From NCBI GenBank assembly GCA_948567375.1, contig OX419760.1:63050911-63114910 (forward strand): a stretch of DNA of 64,000 bases, written 5' to 3'. Source of the DNA: Lunularia cruciata. Taxonomy: Eukaryota > Streptophyta > Marchantiopsida > Lunulariales > Lunulariaceae. The notes under the pieces are model-generated. The model did no database searches and had not been told where the DNA came from. It was given only the letters and a program-made list of their open reading frames with translations. A program made the translations under genes and the position numbers. Of this stretch, positions 47,388-58,790 are shown piece after piece; positions within the stretch are counted from its first letter, which is position 1; every line of letters begins with the position of its first letter.

Positions 47388-47752
47388 GCGACCGCGTAGG
47401 AAAACATCATCCAATGCATGCGAACTGCATTTGCAGGTGTAAGAGTATAAATACCCCCGGAGAAAGCTTAGGCGTAAGAGCTGGGAATATAATCTGGAAA
47501 AGAATGATGGCCAGATTTGCCGGCGAGAAGATCTATGGGATCACTGTTCCAGCGAATAGGTCAAAATTGGTAGATCCCAACGTGCACCTCACTGCCCCTC
47601 GCCATTGGCTCTCTTCTTTTTCTTCTTACTTGGCACCATGCCTCAAAGAAAAAGACGATCACATAGAACACATCACTAGAACACATCACTTGAAGGTTGG
47701 GAGGACCCCATCAAGCCGTACTAGGGAGAGACAAAAGAGGTAAAATGGGGCC
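47388..47752 (+). repeat. Split copy of the ACCGCGTAG fold-back arm
   Basis: GCGACCGCGTAGGAAAAC (47388-47405) and GAAGGTTGGGAGGACCCCAT plus GGGAGAGACAAAAGAGGTAA (47692-47752) are consecutive parts of the arm seen at 8567-8670. Here they are separated by 286 bases. ACATCA occurs at both borders (47404 and 47683) and may be a target duplication of whatever was inserted. The interposed segment contains a TATAAATA at about 47450. Confidence 0.5.
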
Positions 47753-49686
47753 ATGCCTCCAGGCCACCCTACCAATCTTTTACCCTTCTGTCCTCGTCAC
47801 CTCTAGCGTTTCACCCTCTTATTCTCGTCACACATGGCCCCTTGGCTCCAGCTCCTGCCTGGCTCAACCAAACACAAACGGTCGCACGTCTCTGCGCTCA
47901 CAACCTTTTCCCCATCCTGAATCAATCAAACACTCCTTGCCTGCCTGCATTACCCTTTCATTTCCTGTTTATCCTGCTCATTTCCCTCCCTATGCTCTTT
48001 TGGCTCTTGATGAAACCTCTTCCGTCCTTCCTTTCCCACTGAACCCAGAAAAGGCGACCGTAAGGAGTAGTGGTATCCTTAAGTCTCCTCGAGGCACCTT
48101 CGGTATATCTTATGGCGGACCAAGCCTGAAATTTTTCGGACTTCTTTTCCCTACTCATCGAGTTTCCTCGTCTTCTTGAAGTATTGATCACTTTTGCCCC
48201 ACGAATCTCTGTACACCAAGTTACACTTCATCGATCACTCATTCCTTTCTAATGATCTCTAGAGTTTTCCCTTCCTAGAAAGAGGGAAGATCCTCATCTT
48301 CCCTTTTCCCAGGGAGAGAGGAAAAGGACCTCCCGCTGAAGATGCGAATGAACAATAAATGCTCTTCATCTCTGAATCTCCGTCGTAAACCCCACCGCTT
48401 CTGTCTTTATTTGCAGAGAAATTTTGCCGAAATGGACCTGCAAGAGGACAAGTGAATCCAATTCTGCCCCCTCCCTCCCGCCTGCCTTCACAAGAATTCA
48501 CTCGTGCAAAGGGAGAGATAAATTTTCTGGTTTCTTCTCTTTGAAGGCTCAATTTACTTCCTCCGCTCTTCCATTGCTTCATAATGCACCACAAAGTGGT
48601 AGTATCCTGCGTCTTCATTTGCTTCTCCTTCACCAGGAATCTGCCCATCATAACGTACGTCAATCAATACTGCATCCACCGCTCCGCCCATCTGTCAATC
48701 CAGGGCCATTCCCCCCGCGACTTCCATAAGGGACTGGCTAATGACCATACCCGTTTCCAACACGACAAACTAACCGGAATAGCGCTCCTCCGCATGGCAC
48801 ACAAGCTTGGCATCGTCGGACGTGGCCCCAAGATGTGGAGGCATGTATCGCACCTCGCTTTGTCTTGCATGGGGCCAAGACAAGGCCGTCAGTCAGGACA
48901 CTGCTCACTCACATGGACGGACTTGGGTGCCTCTTCCTCCTCCTTCCCTCCTGGGACGTTATCCATATCCAAGGACAAACTGGTGCCGCCCGGATAAGAT
49001 CGCAGTCTTCAGTCAATGGATTCACGGCAGGCGGCCACCTCCGGACGGATTGTTCTTAGCCCGAGGAACGATCGTTATAGATACACAGATGAGCACCACA
49101 TGGACGTCTCTCGTGGTTTGTCTACCTCCACACGACGGTTTGTTTGTTTGTGACTCTCGGAAATTTTTTCTCCAAGTGCATTTTGTTTCTGGGGATATAC
49201 CGTGCCTCCAAGCATAGGTTTGCAGGTCCATCTTCGCGTTATCTTGTCCTCAATAGTCCGCAATAATACGCCACTCAAGTGAGCAGAATTTCTACCAGAT
49301 CTTTCTCTATCCTCGTGTACGAGATTTCTATGTTGACATCCCTTCGAAGTTATGTAATCGCTACGTTTCCGCCAGACAAAGGAAGAATGTTTGCTAATAT
49401 CAATGCCTAGACTACTGCTTTGTCATCCGACCGAGTACTTTTTATTCATCTTTCCTATAATGCTGCAGATTAGTCGTAAAGACGGGCCAAAAGTGTAGAA
49501 AACCACCGAGACATTGGGTCAAAACAATCGAAGTGAATTAATTGCCTGGAGGGTTCCAAAGACCCGATCGAAAATTATAGTGTTATTCAAGAGGACGTCG
49601 TTATTTATCTAAAGTAAGGTGTCATTTGGGTTCTTTTTCTTCCTATTTTCATTTTGAACCGCGTATAAGAGCTCAGTGGGAGGTCA
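47753..49686. other. GC-richer stretch without a convincing gene
   Basis: Several frames of 100-160 codons overlap on both strands (for example 47697-48179 plus and 48259-48663 minus). They are Pro/Ser-rich, lack domains and conflict with each other, so I call none. Transcribed non-coding sequence cannot be excluded. Confidence 0.45.
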
Positions 49687-49733
49687 TGAACTTGGGTTTA
49701 CACCAACAGACCCTTGGTGCAAACCCAAGTTCA
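49687..49733. repeat. Strong hairpin, 20-bp stem and 7-base loop
   Basis: TGAACTTGGGTTTACACCAA (49687-49706) pairs with TTGGTGCAAACCCAAGTTCA (49714-49733) with a single mismatch. The loop is CAGACCC. A partial extra copy of the right arm (CCCAAGTTTG) follows at 49738. No function can be assigned. Confidence 0.9.
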
Positions 49734-51261
49734 GGACCCAAGTTTGTATGGATCAGGGGAAGAAAAAGAGATTGGTGCACGGTGGGGTGAGGATCACTAG
49801 AGTCCTGTTACATTATTTACCATGAAGGCTTTTCTGTTATACAGGACGTGAAATAATGGAAAAGTCTCCGATCGAGGTGTGCTTTTTATAAACACGGAAA
49901 ATCATGGAATTATCAGAGGTCATTGAAGTTTCACTTAAATACGACAATGAATCTTAATGCTCGCTGTTTTGTCCTCTTTAAGACCGCTAAATGCTAAGAA
50001 ATGTTGTAAATAGCTATACCTTTTAGGATCTTCAAAGATTTGAGTATCTTTAACTAGCGCCAACAGGTGAACAACAAAGAATACAAAATAGGATATTCCT
50101 CCTTGACTTCTCCTTAGACTTGGACGATAAAGATCAAGGTCATTCGAATTAACTGAATCTTGCATCATGCATCATGACGAGTTTTGGACTCTTCGGGATA
50201 TTTTGGATTGTCGGATATTTATTTGCGAGAGTGTAATACATACCCTCCACTAAGTTGTTAGTTACTCCAAATAGATAGTCATTGGAATTGGACTGAATGA
50301 ATATGAATTTGTTCTTTTATCTCGATTGCACGTTATCTACCTCTTAAGCACTTGGTCGAAAATAGTCAAATAACTTTCTGGTATTGGCTATGTATGACAG
50401 TATGGAGATTCTTAAAATAACTCATCTGTGGTGAGAATTTCAAACCCTTTCACAATAAGAGTTACAAACAGAATGAATCATTTGAACAAATATTACACTG
50501 TGCATACCCTCCTTAAGTTGCAGAAAAGAGTGAACATGCACAGATGCGCTAAGCTGGATATCAATCATGAGATATAGCATACAAGAAAAATGATTAAAAT
50601 TTTGGTTTCTCAGTATACGTGTACCCTGAGTTCTGAATCGAGAAAAAGAGAGAAAACAAGAAAAGAAAAACTACATGACCTACCAAGGCATCCACTCAAC
50701 GGCATAAACATATATTATACCGAAAAGCAGACATTTGCTGCCAAGCATTTGGCGTGAAGCTAGTGGATCTCAACTGGAATCTCTAATTCAAAACACAAAT
50801 ACTGTAGTGTTGTACGGATGGAACTCGGCCGTCAGTATATTGTAGTATACTTGAGAGATTTCTCTGTAAGAGCTATGCTATCCCGAGGAAGGGAGGTTTA
50901 TTCTTTGCGAGCACATGCCTATTGGGACTTTCTTCCATAATAGTGGAAGTGGGTGACATCTTAACACTTACGTGCAGAAAGGTAATAGATAGAAAGAGTT
51001 GTTGGTGAGTTCTAGAGCTCTTTTCTCGTGCGTTTCTAGGTGGAGTTCCTATGGATATTCTTTCACACTTAGTATAGTGCTTATAGGGATCAACGATATG
51101 TGATAACTCTGACTAAATAGCTACCAGGTATCTATCTATAGATAGTAATGAATCAGGTTCCCACGGGGTTATGTTTTGTGATTTCTTGCCTTTATTTCAA
51201 AGGACTGGGCAAAGTGTAGGGGTTCCCCTTTGGAAACTGAAGCTATGGAAGCGAGGACATC
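49734..51261. other. Non-coding stretch
   Basis: No gene recognised. Confidence 0.45.
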
Positions 51262-51291
51262 CTACTACTACTGCTGCTGCTGCTGCTGCTG
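51262..51291 (+). repeat. (CTA)3(CTG)7 trinucleotide repeat
   Basis: Ten trinucleotide units in a row. They fall in a 79-codon frame (51171-51410) where they would encode Thr and Ala runs; that frame has no other support. Confidence 0.85.
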
Positions 51292-51521
51292 TAGGGTGTT
51301 TGATTGGGAAAAGTAGGAGAGAAAAGTTGAACCTATGTAAACTGCAAACGCAAGGTATGCTTGTCTTTTTATCGTGGGAGGATTTTGGCGGTTTAACTAT
51401 ATTTGGATAAGTCTAAGCTTAAGTGAGGGAATGAATGCCCTTGTAGATTTTGAGTGAGGTCGTCGTGCTTATTTGGAAGTACTCCTTGGAGACGCAAATA
51501 TGCCATCATTTTCTCTTTTTA

Positions 51522-51732
51522 CATATACTTTGATACAATAGATTCCATATACTCTTACCAAGCAACTCTCACTTCTTGTGTGTAATCAGAAATCAACAAT
51601 AGATTCCATATTAGGATATACTAGGACTCCAAGATAATCACTCAAACGTGTTAGCTAGCAAACTAGCAACTCTCACAAGAAGTGAGAGTTGCTTGGTAAG
51701 AGTATATGGAATCTATTGTATCAAAGTATATG
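51522..51732. repeat. 59-bp perfect inverted repeat at array edge
   Basis: 51522-51580 is the exact reverse complement of 51674-51732, with a 93-base spacer. Each arm consists of one unit of the adjacent array, so the array is head-to-head at this point. Confidence 0.95.
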
Positions 51733-52090
51733 GAATCTATTGCTGATTTCTGATTACACAGAAGACGTGAGAGTTGCTTGGTAAGAGTATATGGAATCTA
51801 TTGTATCAAAGTATATGGAATCTATTGCTGATTTCTGATTACACAGAAGACGTGAGAGTTGCTTGTTTGTAGAGTTTATGGAATCTATTATATCAAAGTA
51901 TATGGAATCTATTGCTCATTTTTTATTACAAAAATTGAGAGCTGCTTGTTGGAAGAGCATATGAAACCTATTGTTATATCAAAGTATATGGAATCTATTG
52001 CTGATTTTGACTACACAAACATAATAAGAGTTGCTAGTTGGCAAAGTATATAAATTCAATTTTTATATCAAAAAGATACAGAATCTACTG

Positions 52091-52093
<3 letters not shown>

Positions 52094-52167
<74 letters not shown>
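52094..52167. repeat. (AT)37 microsatellite
   Basis: A 74-base pure AT run inside the minisatellite. Confidence 0.97.
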
Positions 52168-52169
<2 letters not shown>

Positions 52170-53511
52170 AACAAGCAAAGTATATGGAATTTGTTGTTGA
52201 AGTGAGAGTTGCTTGTTTGTAGAGTATATAGAATCTATTATATCAAAGTATATCAAATCTATTATTGCTGAAGTGAGAGTTCCTTGTTGGTAGAGTAAAT
52301 GGAATCTATTATATGAAAGTGTATGAAATCTATTGCTGATGTATATGGAATAGAAAAAAGATATGGAATCGATTGCTAATGCATATGGCAAAACAAGCAG
52401 AGAATAAAAATTTTTTTGCTGATGTATATGGTAGAGCATTAAATCTATTGCTGATATATAAGTAGAGTGTATGCAATCTAATCGCAAAACAATTAGAGTA
52501 TATGTAATCTATTGCTGATCTATATGGAACAAGTATTCTATTGCTTATGTATATGGTAGAGTTTATGAATATATGAATCTCTTACTTTTGTATATGGAAA
52601 GAGTAGAGTATATGGAATTTATTGTTGATATATATAGTAGAGTATACTCAATGTATATGGAACAAGCATAGTATAGGGAATCTATAGGTAATGTTTATAG
52701 TAGAGTACATGAAATCTATTCTTGATGTAAATAGCTGATGTATATAGCAGATTCAATTGCTAATGTATATGGTAGAGTAGACTTAGAGTGTATAGAATCT
52801 ATTGCTAATGTATATAATAGAGTATGGAACCTATTTTTGGTATATATGGCAGAGTTTATGAATCTATTGTTGATGTATATAGTAGAGTATATGGAATTTA
52901 TTTTTGATATATATGGTAGATGGATATAGTAGAGTATATGGAATCTATTATTGATATATATAGTAATGTATATGAATCTGTTGTTGATGTATACGGAAAA
53001 GTATATGAAATTTATTTTTGATGTATATGGCTAATATATATAGCACAATATATGGGATCTATTGCTAATATATATGGTTGATGTGTATAGCATAATTTAT
53101 CAAACCTATTATTGATATATATGGCAGACTGTATAAATCAATTGCTAATATATGGTAGAGTATATTTAATTTATTATTGACATATATTGCAAAGTAATTG
53201 AATTTATTGGTGATGTATATGGATAAGTATATGTAATCTATTGGTGATGTATATGAATCAATCAATGATATGAAACTATTGTTGAAAGTATATGAATCTA
53301 TTGCTGATGTATATGGCAAAGTATATAGTTGATGTTTATGTATATGTTTATTTCTAATGTATATGTTGACTATTGCTCATGTACATGAATATGTATATAT
53401 AGTGGCACTCATATCTACATAGATGTATCCTTAGCTAAGAGAGTATATCAGATCCTTGGTGATTGTAGCATAGCAAGAGTAGAAAGAAGGTCCTAATATA
53501 TCAAAATATTG

Positions 53512-53640
53512 AATGGTGGTAGAGTCAATCTTGTTGAATAGTTATGAATTGGAAGATTATCGATTGACTTCTTGTGATTTGGGTCCCCTTCCATTCTCTA
53601 CTTCTTGTTTGCACACCATGTTTGCTTGGGGTTCTTCAAA
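53512..53640 (+). repeat. Copy of the DNMT-gypsy leader block
   Basis: GAGTCAATCTTGTTGA, ACTTCTTGTGATTTGGGTCC and GCACACCATGTTTGCTTG recur, diverged, at about 55025-55150 inside the DNMT-gypsy leader. This copy lies directly before the truncated 5' LTR, so it may be a scrap of a second copy of the same family. Confidence 0.6.
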
Positions 53641-53674
53641 GATTCCAAAGTGGATTTTTTTATATTACGCCATT

Positions 53675-54095
53675 TGTAGCATCGCACCTAGATTGCTCCA
53701 ATTCTGGAGTAGTAGTGTTGGTATTCTAGAGTATTTTGGTAGTTACTCATAGACTACTTGTTGACGGCCAGATTCATGTTTGGGGTACTGATTACATGAT
53801 AGGGCACACCATCACTTAGCACCATTTGCACCGTCAATTTGCCGTCAGCAAGATTGTTAAGGTTGGAGACCAAGGGGGTATACTTTCAAAGTGTAACTCT
53901 AGAGAGCTCACTTCTTTGATGTTGAGCCTTCAAGTTCTTGGCTATGGTGGACAAAGGCCATGAGCATCACTTGGATTCTCTTAGCTAGAGTGGGTGTAGC
54001 TTGATTGTAATCAATGCATAGTTGTTGGCAGATTATGGAATGACATATCAAGTATTGATTTGATTGAGTGTGATTTGAGTTGCATAAACTAACTA
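53675..54095 (+). repeat. 5' LTR of DNMT-gypsy, 5'-truncated
   Basis: It is similar to 62499-62926 over about 420 bases. Shared blocks include GCACCTAGATTGCTC, GTTGGAGACCAAGGG, TTCTTTGATGTTGAGCC and CTCTTAGCTAGAGTGGGTGT. The first 119 bases of the 3' LTR have no match here. Confidence 0.8.
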
Positions 54096-54107
54096 ATTAC
54101 ATCAGAG
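54096..54107 (+). other. Possible primer binding site of DNMT-gypsy
   Basis: TTACATCAGAGA keeps the ATCAGAG core of the initiator-Met site with three mismatches before it. It follows the LTR homology directly. Confidence 0.5.
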
Positions 54108-55699
54108 AAATGAGGTCAAAGGGAAATTGAGTGCAAGGACTAAAGGTGTTGGTGGTATTTCCAAGCCTTGCTGATCATTGGTAGCTTGATCATGGGCCAG
54201 AGTTCTCTTGAGAGTGATCTTGTGTAGAAGGTCTTTGAATTGATTTAGTTTTGGCGAGGAAGACGGTGTACAAAAGCAATGGCTATAATTTCAAACAAAG
54301 ATAAGCAACTTTCAAGCAATAGTTGTGATTTTGAGCTTAAGAGGTGAAAGCAGGACCAATTTGGTACGAGTTGAGCTCAAAAAGTGAAATTGAAGGTGGA
54401 GTTGGGAACCCATCCCTATGAATTACAAATTTGGAGAATCTGGTTTGTCCAATTTAGCTCAAATGAAGATTTAGTGAAGGATTTAACGGTCAGCCAACTT
54501 TAGGGATATGTGTTAGATTTTGCATTAGATTTTGGCCAGATTTGGAGGAATTTCATCAAATTTGGAGAGGATTCAAAGTGGCAGATTTTGGCTCAAGTTG
54601 GAGGAGCTTGGCCAGATTTGGAGGAGTTTTGCCAGATTTGGAGAGAGTTTGAAGTGGCAAGAAGAAAGACCTCATTTTGGCATTTAGAGGCTTCAAGGCA
54701 TAGGGTTGTGGGCTATCAGAGGCTACAAAGGCATAGAAGGGCTAGAAGGGCCAACATGCTAGTGTGAGGCTAGCTAGTTTAGAGTAGATTTTGGTTAGTG
54801 TTTGGCAAAATCTGCCCATCCTACTAGATTGTGCTCAATAGGGTTTGACCTCTAGATCTCTAGTTTTAGATTGGTGCCCTAGCCAATTGGTACACCTTCA
54901 CTTGTTGTTCTAGTGACTATTCTATTGTTATCTATACACTTGTAGCTTTGGCTAGGACAGGTAATTTGATCTCATTCTTGGTGATCTTAATAGCTTTGAA
55001 AGTAGATAACTCATATTACATCAAATGCCAAATAGTGGCTGAGTCAATATATTGTTGATTTATGAGATGGAGTGTTTTTTTTTAGATTTCTTGTGATTGG
55101 ACCCCCTCCATTCCATGCTTCCTATTTTTGCACCATGTTTGTATGAGGTGCCCTGACTTTAGAGCATTGGTGCTTTGGTGTGCTCTGAGTAGTGAGACTA
55201 GAGTGATGACCAATTAGACAACCTATGTTTCTCTCAGGCGAGGCAAGAAGTGATGACCTATAGACCATGAGAGTGAATGTTGTGATGGTAGGTTACATGT
55301 TGCTCTTTCCCCTAGTGTAGTTGTTGTAGTTAAAGCTACATTGGTGGGTGATGTTTGGTTGGTACGTTGGCACTTGGTGATGTTTGCACTTGGTGACATT
55401 GGAACTTGGTTGTGTACTTGTGGTGGTTAAGGTTGCGGGTTGCAATTTCCAATTACTATGTTGATGTAGTTCTTTAGGGGATCCAGAGGAGATAGCGCCA
55501 TTGTACATAATAGGTTTACCCAGAGTAGCACTCAATATTAGCCTATATCTTGGGTCCCAATGAAAGAGTAGATTGACTCTAAGTTGGAGTTTGATGTAGG
55601 AGCTGATTTAGTTGAGAGTGCACTTGGTGTGTTTGCACCGTTATTGTGGGATATGGACAAGATTAATGGAGCCTCCAAAGGCCCCAATTGTTACTCTAG
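54108..55699 (+). other. Leader of DNMT-gypsy
   Basis: About 1.6 kb with no domain that I recognise. It includes several repeats of CCAGATTTGGAGGA-like text near 54535-54640 and the block shared with 53512. Confidence 0.5.
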
Positions 55700-56640
55700 T
55701 ATATTGGGTACCATTGAGTTGGATGATTTCATTTAGGAGTTTAATAGTTGGTGTGATCTACAATAGATGCGGAATTTGACTTTGTTCACACCTTCATGGC
55801 ATGGAAGGGGGTTTTTTAGCATTTGGAGGGTCCACCGATGGATGACTACTTTGAGTTCAAGAGAGCTCACTTGGAGAAGATTGAGCTTGGAAATAATATT
55901 GGTCTCTAAACTATGTCTCCATCACTTTAGGCTCCATTTCTAAGGTAGATCAATTGTACCCACAAGTTCTAATTCTAGTAGCGTTGGTGGATCACTTGGA
56001 GATGGTGCTACTACGAGTGGAGGTACTACTATAAAGATGTGGTTTAGTGTCGAGGTTTATCCCCATGATAGAGTTTTGCTAGTGTTTGCAGCAGAACTAC
56101 CAAGGAGTGCAAATTGACAAGCTGAGGAGCTTGTAAGACTTCCAACTTAAGGCTAGAGAGAGACTACGTGAGGCATACACTTGCATAAGATGACTGATCA
56201 GTGTCACTCATGGAGTTATTGAGACCTAGGTAGTCCAATTTTGGTATGGGATACTGGACAAGGAGTTGCAATGTAGAGTTCATGATATTATGTTGCTATA
56301 GGCTACTTTGCCTACTTTGGCAATGTGTCTTTGGTTTGGCTTAGCATATTCAGCTTAACGTGGTGGAGGACAGAGTGGTGAAATTTGGATTTGGTAAAGA
56401 GACCTCAACCACAACTGTTACTTCTTCCAAAGTGCACCATGCCATGTTTGTTTTTGAGGATAGAGTGGACAGCCCAAATCCTATGGAGTGGGTGGAAAGC
56501 CTAGTGTAGCTAGACCCTTACCTTCATTTTTGGGTCAAAAATAGCCAGTGAGTGGCGGTGTTGCTTGTTGGACTTGTGGTGGACCTCAACATAGGAGAGA
56601 GTGCACTTGTGGCAACGGACATGATACCTCTGGTGCATCA
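55700..56640 (+). pseudogene. DNMT-gypsy gag
   Basis: The capsid region includes DFVHTFMAWKGVF (55772) and MDDYFEFKRAHLEKIELG (about 55832), then LISVTHGVIET-like text and VVQFWYGILDKEL (about 56230), which is the retrotransposon gag pattern. A nucleocapsid zinc knuckle, CWTCGGPQHRREC, lies at 56566-56604; its last spacing is one residue shorter than the usual CX2CX4HX4C. Frame changes occur between about 55726 and 56566, and several stops are present. Confidence 0.75.
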
Positions 56641-57059
56641 TAACCAACATAGAGATAGTGTAGGTGTGGTAAATGGTGATATGGTGTATGATGGACTACC
56701 TACTAGTCAGCCACTTGTTACTATATAGACTAAGTCTAGCACGATGTTGGAGGCAGCTTAGTTGATTATGCGCTTTCTATTATTCTTAGCCAGTGACATG
56801 TTTACCTTGGGTTACCCAACCACTATTTTGGTTGGCTACCACACTTTGTGAGAGTAGGGATGAGGTGATCCCTACTACTAGAGCAAAGGTGGTTGATAGT
56901 GGGAGCTAACTTGGTTTAGGAGCATGGGATCCTCTCAATGACCAATGGTTTATGGTAGGTAACAACAACTAGATTGGAGTAGTTACCAACTAGACCAGCC
57001 TTTGAGCAAGCATGTTTTACACCTGGGGTTGTCCTATTGGATAACCAAAGGGGGATTTT

Positions 57060-57210
57060 TAGTTTGGTGGGACCTTTAGGGAAGGTCTATACACCATAGA
57101 GAGTCTTACTAGACTCTAGTGCGCAGCCCCTTATGTTGGGGAATGCTGCAATTGTTGGTTTGGAGTTATGGAAGGTTGATGTGAAGAAGTGTCCATTTTA
57201 GATCCAGAAA
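57060..57210 (+). pseudogene. DNMT-gypsy aspartic protease
   Basis: RVLLDSSAQPLMLGNAAIVG at 57100-57159 is the active-site region of a retroviral-type aspartic protease, with DSS where most have DSG or DTG. It cleaves the polyprotein in active elements. It is in the same frame as the zinc knuckle and the methyltransferase. Confidence 0.8.
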
Positions 57211-57813
57211 TCTCTAGGGGTGGTTCTACATAGTACATCACATATGGAGAGCTTGTTTTTCAGATTCAGCCCAGTCATCTAATTGATAGCTTTATGGTGA
57301 GAGCTCAAGCCATTTTGATAGTAGTTGAGTCATATGATGTGTAGTTGGGGGAGCAGTGTTATACCCCATGGGTTTCAATATTGACTATTAGAGGAGGCAA
57401 CCTCCTATAGACCAGGTTGGAAATCAGGTGAAGAACAAGTATGTTGCCTACCAATACGTTTCAGTAGTGGCAATCTTGGCTCACTACAATCCGAGACCAT
57501 GGCAACATCAATTTCAACTTTTAATGGTTTTGTTACTTGGCTTGGTGATTTATTGGAGGGAAACGTCCATGCAAAGGATAATCCAATGCCAAAGGAGATC
57601 ACTCAGATATGGATTATGAGTGGGATTGTTCTATCTACCTTGGATGTTCCATTGTGGAGTTCAAAAGAGAGATTGCAATAACATGTAGATTGGTTGGTGC
57701 AATAGGCATGGAGTGGAGCCTTTGAACCACCAGAAGACCAATATGAGGATGAGCCTCCAGAGTCAATTACCTTGACACCTCTAGATACCACACTCATTGC
57801 TTGGTATCAAGTA
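57211..57813 (+). pseudogene. Linker between protease and methyltransferase
   Basis: It reads in part ATSISTFNGFVTWLGDLLEG (57499) and IVLSTLDVPLWSSKERL (57622), without a domain that I recognise. It may be an N-terminal extension of the methyltransferase region or the protease C-terminus. Stops and probably small indels are present. Confidence 0.5.
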
Positions 57814-58790
57814 GAGGGAGTATGTCTATTGGAGTTGTTTGGTGGGATTAGTATTGGACTAGCTAAGGTACTATAGTCAAGTATATGAGTATAGAGGTAC
57901 TTGTATGTGGAGAAAGATGAGATTTCCAGGCGAGTCTCTCTACATCATGTGGCACACTTGGCCTATTGGTATCTTGAGTTGCTACCAATGTTAGTAGTAA
58001 GGGGTTACTAGAAGATCCTAATAGCAGACATTTCCTTGTTGGGGGTGCAAGATTTGGAGAGACATAGTCCCATTCATTTGGTGATTTTTGGATGGCCATG
58101 TTAGGGACATAAACACATGAGCCAAGGGTTGAGTCTTCAAGATCCCCACTCGGGTGTGTTTTGGGAGATGTTATGGATACTATGACATCTCTAGGTTCAT
58201 TAGTCCATTTCTCTAGCTTACATTTTGGAGAACATCCCTTTGATGGGTGATTCTTGCATCCGGGTGGTGGTGAGTACACTTTAGATCCATTCTTGGATGA
58301 GAACTACCATGTTGATAGATGTAGCCAGAGTGGGATCACAAGCTAATTGTCTTTGTCTTTGGTGGAAAAACTTCTTACCTAGAGAGGTTCTACAATGCGC
58401 TTATGATGGGATTCAACGACTAGACCACATCATTGTTGATGACATCTTGGATGTTGGACGTTAGTCTCAAATGGTGATAGTGGTTAATAGGTCACCTATG
58501 GTAGTGGTGATCCTACTTGGACAGCCCAAAGTAGCTTTTCTCACACTTATGAGTTTCCCAAGTTCCCATGCTTTTCAAGAGGGAGGTCTTGGACTGGTTT
58601 GAGATTCACAATTATAGTAGTTGGTGGAGCCCAATGTCAATGAGAGAGAGCAGGTGATATATTTTTGTACCGGTATTATTGTTGTTCTAGTAGTGTCAAT
58701 GGCATCCAAGCATCAAGCATTAGGTCAAGCTATGGACCTGAATTGTTTGACCTGGATTGTGAGTCTTGGTATAGTAGAGCAGCATAGGAT
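57814..58790 (+). pseudogene. C5-cytosine DNA methyltransferase domain inside gypsy pol
   Basis: This domain would transfer a methyl group from S-adenosylmethionine to cytosine C5. In one frame, with 13 stops and no frameshift over about 325 codons, it shows: motif I ELFGGISIGLAKVL (57832), the cofactor-binding loop; motif II RYLYVEKDEISRRV (57895) with its acidic residue; motif IV LVIFGWPC (58078) with the catalytic Cys codon at 58099; motif VI AYILENIPLMGD (58216) with Glu at 58228, 43 residues after the Cys; motif VIII region GSQANCLCLWW (58333), where the usual Arg residues are lost; motif IX-like EPNVNEREQV (58627); motif X ALGQAMDLNCLTWIV (58717). The order I to X is conventional, unlike the rearranged plant DRM enzymes. 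PHPHT-like or bromo-adjacent domains are not seen. It lies between protease and RT and shares their frame. Confidence 0.85.

Larger units (their letters stand above)
51522..53440. repeat. Degenerate minisatellite array
   Basis: Variants of GTATATGGAATCTATTGCTG and of GAGAGTTGCTTGGTAAGAG recur dozens of times. Near 51682-51860 the period is about 102 bases in two nearly identical copies; further right the units shorten to roughly 25-60 bases and drift. The leftmost 90 bases carry the same units in reverse orientation. No coding function: open frames here only reflect the repeat. Confidence 0.85.

Noticed and set aside
47697-48179. 160-codon plus-strand frame and overlapping long frames in 47.4-49.3 kb
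   Set aside because: Frames of similar length occur on both strands, are Pro/Ser/His-rich without domains, and one overlaps a fold-back arm. GC-rich chance frames explain them.
52031-52487. Frames rich in Ile-Tyr across 52.0-52.5 kb
   Set aside because: They are translations of the AT microsatellite and minisatellite.
57814-58790. An independent host methyltransferase gene interrupted by gypsy sequence
   Set aside because: The domain shares its frame with the gypsy protease and RT on either side and has no introns or separate start, so it is better explained as part of the element.
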